Assembly: GCF_001625215.2 (NCBI RefSeq)
Contig: NC_030388.2
Span: 21,874,558-21,938,557, forward strand
From: Daucus carota subsp. sativus
Taxonomy: Eukaryota; Streptophyta; Magnoliopsida; Apiales; Apiaceae
Direction: 5' to 3'
Length of the DNA stretch: 64,000 nucleotides
Shown here piece by piece: positions 59,067 through 64,000 of this stretch (position 1 is its first letter; every line of letters begins with the position of its first letter). Position numbers and translations under genes: made by a program. The notes below the pieces were generated by a model. That model searched no databases. It was not told the DNA's origin and saw only the letters and a list, made by a program, of their open reading frames with translations.

Positions 59067-59297
59067 TTTTTTTTTTGAAAATGAGAATAAATCTCACAAA
59101 TATGAATCGGCAATTTACCGTAATAATTCTTTCATTCAAGAAAACTTATTATCTAACCGTCGGACATGCAAGATGACCGGGGAAATTTAGATAATAAAAC
59201 TTTAATGTCCGAAAAAAAAAACCGGTCTTCTTCCAAGAATCCTGAAAATAAAACAAAAGAAATAAGAAAAATATAAGACGATATATTAGATTACATA
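59067..59297 (-). mobile_element. Second copy of the poly(A) retroposon 3' end
   Basis: Begins with a T-run and follows the 38105-38346 sequence closely (GAAAATGAGAATAAATCTC, CTAACCGTCGGACATGCAAG, TTCTTCCAAGAATCCTGAAA). Similarity stops near 59297, so this looks like a 5'-truncated LINE-like copy on the minus strand. No target duplication could be set. Confidence 0.65.
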
Positions 59298-59371
59298 AAT
59301 TATAAAAATAAAAATATATTCAATAATTAATTATTTATATTTGGGTTTCTTTTATAACTGTCTAACCTTTT

Positions 59372-59672
59372 ACATTTTTTTACAAAATTTTTTAAAAATA
59401 TTATTTTTTTTTAAATTATTTACAGAATACGACTTGCTGCAACCTCGTTTGAAACAACATTTTACTACAGTTGCACATAGTGGCAACTTGTGCAAACTCG
59501 TTTGCATCAGCAACAGTTGCAAATGAGACATTTCATTTGCAACGGTTGCAAACTGATGTTGCAAATGAGATTGCAGAAGTTGCAAGTCGTATTTTTGTAA
59601 ATAATTCGAAAAAGTTGTATTTAAAAAAAAAACCATCTTCACAGTATTTTTGTAAATAATTTGCAAAATATT
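59372..59672. repeat. Fold-back repeat with TTTGCAAC motifs
   Basis: AATTATTTACAGAATACGAC (from about 59414) is answered by an inverted counterpart near 59582-59608 (GTCGTATTTTTGTAAATAATT). The middle repeats GTTGCAAA/TTTGCAAC words several times. It may be a MITE; the outer ends are blurred by A/T runs. Confidence 0.55.
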
Positions 59673-60477
59673 GGTATATTTATAGATATTCCTTTATATT
59701 TCTACAATATATAAAAAATGATTAGCAGTCTTACAATTTGAAGTTATATTATTATTCTAAATTTTTATTAATATAACTAAAATAACATTGATCGTATTCA
59801 TCGTTTGCCGATTATGAGAAGACAAGAACTGGAACAGGCTTTCACCTAATACTTATGTTTTTGTCATAAATTCCAAGCATCAAGTTATATATGTAAACAC
59901 AAAATGAAACAATTATTCTACTAATTTAATTGAAAAGAAAACTAAATAATTGGTCTGGAAATAAATAATGTTTACAGACTGGTCCATGGTCGATAAAAAT
60001 AAACGGAGGGTGGCTATTACATTACAATACAGAACATGCAACCGGAATTGGCTCAGGTGGTCCACTCTGGAACTCATACACAATACATACAGCCAAATTA
60101 TTCCACCTTGATTAGCGCCAATCGCTATAATAATTACATAATGCAGGTCTTGGCTTCTAAATAGTACTAATATGAGGTAATTAAATCTATTTTTAATCCT
60201 AATTATTTTCCTAAATGTGGTGACATTTGAAATAGATTTTAGAATTTTGGATACTCTAACATTTCTTAATTTGTTCTATTTATTTTTAAAATGCAATATT
60301 ATGTACTTTATAGAATTTTCTAATGTGTGTTATTAACAACTATTTTTTATTTTTTATATTAGATGACAGATTGTTTTTGATAGAGATTTTCATGCATTCA
60401 CAAAGTCATCATTATTTAAAAGATTCGTGTTCATAAAAATGCGCAATCTAATGAAAAAGTATTTTTCAATATACGTA

Positions 60478-60725
60478 GGGGGTGTTTGGGGAGGGCGTAA
60501 AAGTCCGGCTTCTTAATTATAAGTTAGAAGCACTTATTCGTACTGTTTGTGTAAGAAGTCAACAAGCATTTATAAAAAGTTAGGAATGCTAGCTTTTGTT
60601 TCATGACGACTTCTGCTTATTTGTCAAACACTTTAACCACTTATAAATCTTAATTTACTTGTAACTTCTTTTCCACTTCTTTACTTTAAGCAAAAAGCAC
60701 TTATTTTAACCTTACCCAAACACCC
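60478..60725. mobile_element. MITE, family C copy 2 (248 bp)
   Basis: Starts GGGGGTGTTTGGGGAGGGC, ends CCCAAACACCC, flanked by ACGTA on both sides (60473-60477, 60726-60730). The interior matches the copy at 34116. Confidence 0.8.
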
Positions 60726-60799
60726 ACGTAATACACACTAAAAAAAAATGTATGTTACATATTGGATTTTGTTTCAGATTTTATTAAATTGATTAAATT

Positions 60800-60930
60800 T
60801 GTCCGCTTGGTTCAGCTGGTTAAAAGAGGAGACTTAGTATCCTCTTGATCACATGGAGTCGAATTTGTGATTCAGTTGAAATATCTCTACAAGGATTATT
60901 ATGACTGTTCGGATATACAAAATTTATGAT
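60800..60930 (+). mobile_element. Possible tRNA-derived SINE
   Basis: GTCCGCTTGGTTCAGCTGGTTAA holds an A-box-like TGGTTCAGCTGG; about 50 bp later GGAGTCGAATTTGTGATT resembles a B-box. Flanking duplications are not clear, so this is tentative. Confidence 0.45.
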
Positions 60931-61291
60931 TTTAAGAATAACAGGATTGCATGGTGAACATGGGTGCTGGTGCTAACCGCTAACGGCAAAATTTGGCTGA
61001 TTGAGCAACTTGCATATGAAGTTGCAATAATAAAGTTTATTTTAGCGGTCCATATAACAGTTAGAAGTTGGAACAAAAATAAGTTATTAGCGTAAGGATA
61101 AGAGGAAGGGAGGGCCTATAGATGCCCTATAATTTATATGGACCTTAACAATAAGGGCCTCTTCTCATGTTCCATCAACTCAATTCGTGCACATGCATGT
61201 AGATATTTTTCACAATAAAATCTCAAGCTTATACATTTGCATATATAAGTAGTTTGAGTAATTAATCTTATAAAAAATAATTGATTCATAG

Positions 61292-61294
<3 letters not shown>

Positions 61295-61361
<67 letters not shown>
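61295..61361. repeat. (TA)n microsatellite
   Basis: About 67 bp of perfect alternating AT. Confidence 0.97.
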
Positions 61362-61363
<2 letters not shown>

Positions 61364-61733
61364 GGTTTTTTCGGATTAATAGTTACAAAATTTTATGCAT
61401 GAAATCGGTTTATTAGTGTTCTACTGAATGCACATGCCATGTTTTTTTGTCATGTACTCGATTTCTTTTATATGAGCTTTTTATATGATTGTATAATACG
61501 AGATATACAGACAATTTGTTGCATGTTTTAATATTTCGAAATGTAAGTATTATATACCCGCTCCCGAGTTTTAAATGGAAAGCAGGTGAAGAGTAAGTAA
61601 ACTTATCTAACTCTCATTCATACTCGTACTCTCAAGTTCTTTAGGGGACGAAAGCAAGTGAAAGTGAGTGCAAATATAGCATAATATTACTCCAAAAGTG
61701 AGATGAAAGTGAAAGCACACTTTCTTTCACTTA

Positions 61734-62019
61734 TGTTGTGTTTGGTTGGGGAGAATGGAATGAAATGAGTAAAAAATACTTGAAATTAATAGAGATAAAA
61801 AGAAAATTTTGAAAAAATTTGAAGAAGTGCAAAATTACTATGATGAGATTTGAGAAGAAATTGAGGATGGGAGAAAATGGAGCATTCCATCTCAAATGGA
61901 AGGGGTGATATCTAGCATATGATGTAGGGAATGGAATGGAGGAAGGAATGAAAATTCTTAAAAATCATCATTTTTCATTCCATTTCTTCCAGAATCATTC
62001 ACCCTAACCAAACACAACA
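61734..62019. mobile_element. Harbinger-type MITE, family D (286 bp)
   Basis: Left TGTTGTGTTTGGTTGGGG and right CCTAACCAAACACAACA form an inverted terminal repeat; TTA duplications lie at 61731-61733 and 62020-62022. The inside is rich in GGAATGGAATG words. Confidence 0.85.
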
Positions 62020-62516
62020 TTACATTCATTTGCTTTCTCTCCTAAAAAAACTCGGGAGCAAAACCTATAATAATGCATGAAAAGAGAATGTGACAAGTGA
62101 ATGAAGGATTCGAGTGACCCGCTGCTGATCCTTTGTCTGAAATAAAACACTGTGCGCGGAGCTCGCACCACGTCTCAAAGAACACTTGTCGCAACACTCT
62201 GCCACTCAGATTCTCATAATACAGACCGATCTGTAACTTATCACTTGGAACTATTAATTACGAGAGAGGGGTCAGTATTTGATGATTAAAAGGGCATGGA
62301 CACTAAATAATACCGCTTCTTTTTCTCTAAATTAATACTCCATTTTATTTGAACTTGTATAGTTACAAGAATTTATATTAATTGAGATGTATTCGATTGA
62401 TATTTTAAAAATTATTTCCATTCATAAAATCCGAATATATTCAATTATAAAAAAAATTTGGGGACACAGACCACCCATATTTATAGTGGGATAGTGGGAA
62501 TACTAACCCTTACATA

Positions 62517-62763
62517 GGGGGTGTTTGGCTGGGTTTTTAAGCCCAGTTTCTGAATTTATAAATTAAAAACACTTATTTGTGCCGTTTGTGTAAAAACCCA
62601 AGGAACACTTTTAAAAAGTTAGGAATGCTAGTTTTTGTTTCACGAATTCTACTTATTTCCCAAACACCTTAATCACTTATAAGTTTTAACTTGATTCTCA
62701 CTTCTATTTCACTTTTTGATTTTAAGCAAAAAGCATTTATTTTAAATTCAATCAAATGGCCCC
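62517..62763. mobile_element. MITE, family C copy 3 (247 bp)
   Basis: Starts GGGGGTGTTTGGCTGGG, ends CAAATGGCCCC, flanked by ATA (62514-62516 and 62764-62766). The interior is as in copies at 34116 and 60478, more diverged. Confidence 0.75.
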
Positions 62764-63037
62764 ATAATGTTGTGCGATATATCATCCGTTATTATAAAAA
62801 TATCAGTTCATTTATCATAAATAACATAAAAAACGTGGTTTGATTCTTATCGACTTTTTAAAAATAAGTATCATTTTGTTTGTTTTTGTACCTTATTTTT
62901 TTAATATTATATTTAAACTCATATGAAATCCCATCAATTATATAAGTTTTTCTTAACCTCATAATTACCAATTTTTATGTACATCCTGAACGATCCTGTC
63001 ATCGCTAATGTGTCAATCCAGTAGCATAAATTTCTTA

Positions 63038-63797
63038 GAGCATCTCCAAAAGACTCTTTATTTAGCCTCCTAACTTGAGATTTGAGGAGGAAGAGCAAAA
63101 ATATTGCTCCAAGAGACTCTTAAGTGACTCTTAAATCTTAAGAGTCTCTTGTTTCTCTCTCCTCTCTCCTCAAAGTTAAGAGTCACCACATGACTCCTAA
63201 CTTATTTTTTTACAATAAAAAAATCTTTCCCTCCAATTCATCTTCATCTTTCACTCTCTTTTGTTGTAGCGGAACCCAATATATGAATAAAATATTAAAT
63301 AGAGAAGATATGTAGAGAGTATTTTTGGAGTTTACACTCTTAACTTTGTTCTAAATTGTTAAGAGCCACATTTTTTATATTAGAGCAAGTCCAAGAGAAG
63401 CCCTATAACTTGTCTTAAGTTATAATTTAAGGCACTTGATGAAAAATGTTGATCCAAGAGTGTCCTAGTGATGCCTTATATCACTAGGACAATCTCTTCA
63501 AGCCCTATTAATAGGGCACCTCTCTCCTTGCCCTATCCAATATTTTAATATAAAATTTTATATCCACCCTCTTTCTCTCTCTACTTTATATTGTGTTTTA
63601 ATGATGAAAGGAAGACTTTAATAATAAAATATTAAACATATATTGAAAATAAAGCACATTGTTGGAGTTGAACTTACATAACCATGTCCTAAATCACTAG
63701 GACACCATATTTTATATTATATTTGGGGCTCTAACTAGGACATTGTTGGACTTGCTCTTATATTTAGGAGTAAACAAGGAGTCTCTTGGAGATGCTC
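63038..63797. mobile_element. Harbinger-type MITE, family E, split by a nested insertion
   Basis: Starts GAGCATCTCCAAAAGACTC and ends GTCTCTTGGAGATGCTC, with TTA duplications at 63035-63037 and 63798-63800. The family B element at 63383-63757 is inserted inside, so the original was about 382 bp. Confidence 0.85.
63383..63757. mobile_element. Harbinger-type MITE, family B copy 2, nested (375 bp)
   Basis: Same ends and length as the copy at 2479-2853, with TTA at 63380-63382 and 63758-63760. Very few differences from copy 1 are visible (for example CCAAAAGTG against CCAAGAGTG, and CATCATATT against CACCATATT). Confidence 0.88.
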
Positions 63798-64000
63798 TTA
63801 TGAGTTATGCTATGTATATAAAATTATGTACAAAAAATTTGTACATATATAATATGATAATTGATTTGAAATATTTTAATTAGGATTGTTGACGTGAATA
63901 TAAGTGACTCGTACCGATTATAATCTATCACATGTCATTATATACAAAATTTTGTACATAATTTCGTACCCAAAACATTTTACATTTCTTATCGAGGATA

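Noticed and set aside
1-64000. CRISPR arrays, bacterial operons, riboswitches, tRNA or rRNA genes
   Set aside because: The tandem arrays lie within LTR elements, lack spacer logic, and the window is plant nuclear DNA; no cloverleaf or rRNA sequence was recognised.

Overview
The window is nuclear DNA of a flowering plant, almost certainly a eudicot. Reasons: AT-rich intergenic DNA, spliced genes with plant-type AG|GT introns, plant-only families (group III WRKY, AP2/ERF, PYL/RCAR abscisic-acid receptor, LRR receptor-like protein), and a heavy load of miniature transposons (MITEs) plus Ty1/copia and gypsy-like retrotransposons. The species cannot be fixed from this sequence; the MITE-rich landscape would suit an asterid such as a member of the carrot family, but that is a guess.

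Layout. 0-2 kb: last three exons of a nucleoporin SEH1-like WD40 gene (+). 3.2-4.9 kb: complete group III WRKY gene (-) with TATA and W-box motifs upstream. 7.2-10.5 kb: six-exon TEX30/KANL3-type alpha/beta-hydrolase gene (-), with a MITE in intron 1, a G21 tract (sense strand) in intron 3 and a 0.7-kb Mutator-like element about 80 bp before its ATG. 13.4-16.1 kb: LRR receptor-like protein gene (+) with one intron and a 20-Asp tract. 17.5-22.35 kb: a very young 4.8-kb LTR retrotransposon without recognisable coding domains, read on the minus strand, with two tandem-repeat arrays. 22.7-23.8 kb: receptor-like pseudokinase gene (-). 25.9-30.7 kb: PYL8/PYL9-like ABA receptor (-). 33.0-34.0 kb: hAT-like non-autonomous element. 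34.85-35.06 kb: decayed copy of the 3' part of the ERF gene that lies at 40.5-41.4 kb. 35.8-37.6 kb: cinnamoyl-CoA-reductase-like SDR gene (+) with a GC-AG intron. 38.1-39.2 kb: poly(A) retroposon with a 15-bp target duplication. 40.5-41.4 kb: DREB A-6-type ERF gene (-). 41.6-49.7 kb: gene-free, with several MITEs. 49.76-55.63 kb: full-length copia element with apparently intact gag and pol. 55.8-56.8 kb: non-autonomous Helitron (-). 56.8-64 kb: gene-free, MITE-rich, including a nested pair of Harbinger-type MITEs at the right edge.

The genes do not form one pathway. Several are linked by stress and hormone biology (WRKY, PYL, ERF, RLP, pseudokinase), but that is family knowledge and not evidence of joint regulation. 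I found no clearly new biological system. The points most worth following are the organisation of the young non-coding LTR element (a higher-order array carrying copies of a polypurine-tract-like motif), the intact copia with an unusual gag-pol junction, and several insertions placed where they could affect host gene expression or splicing.
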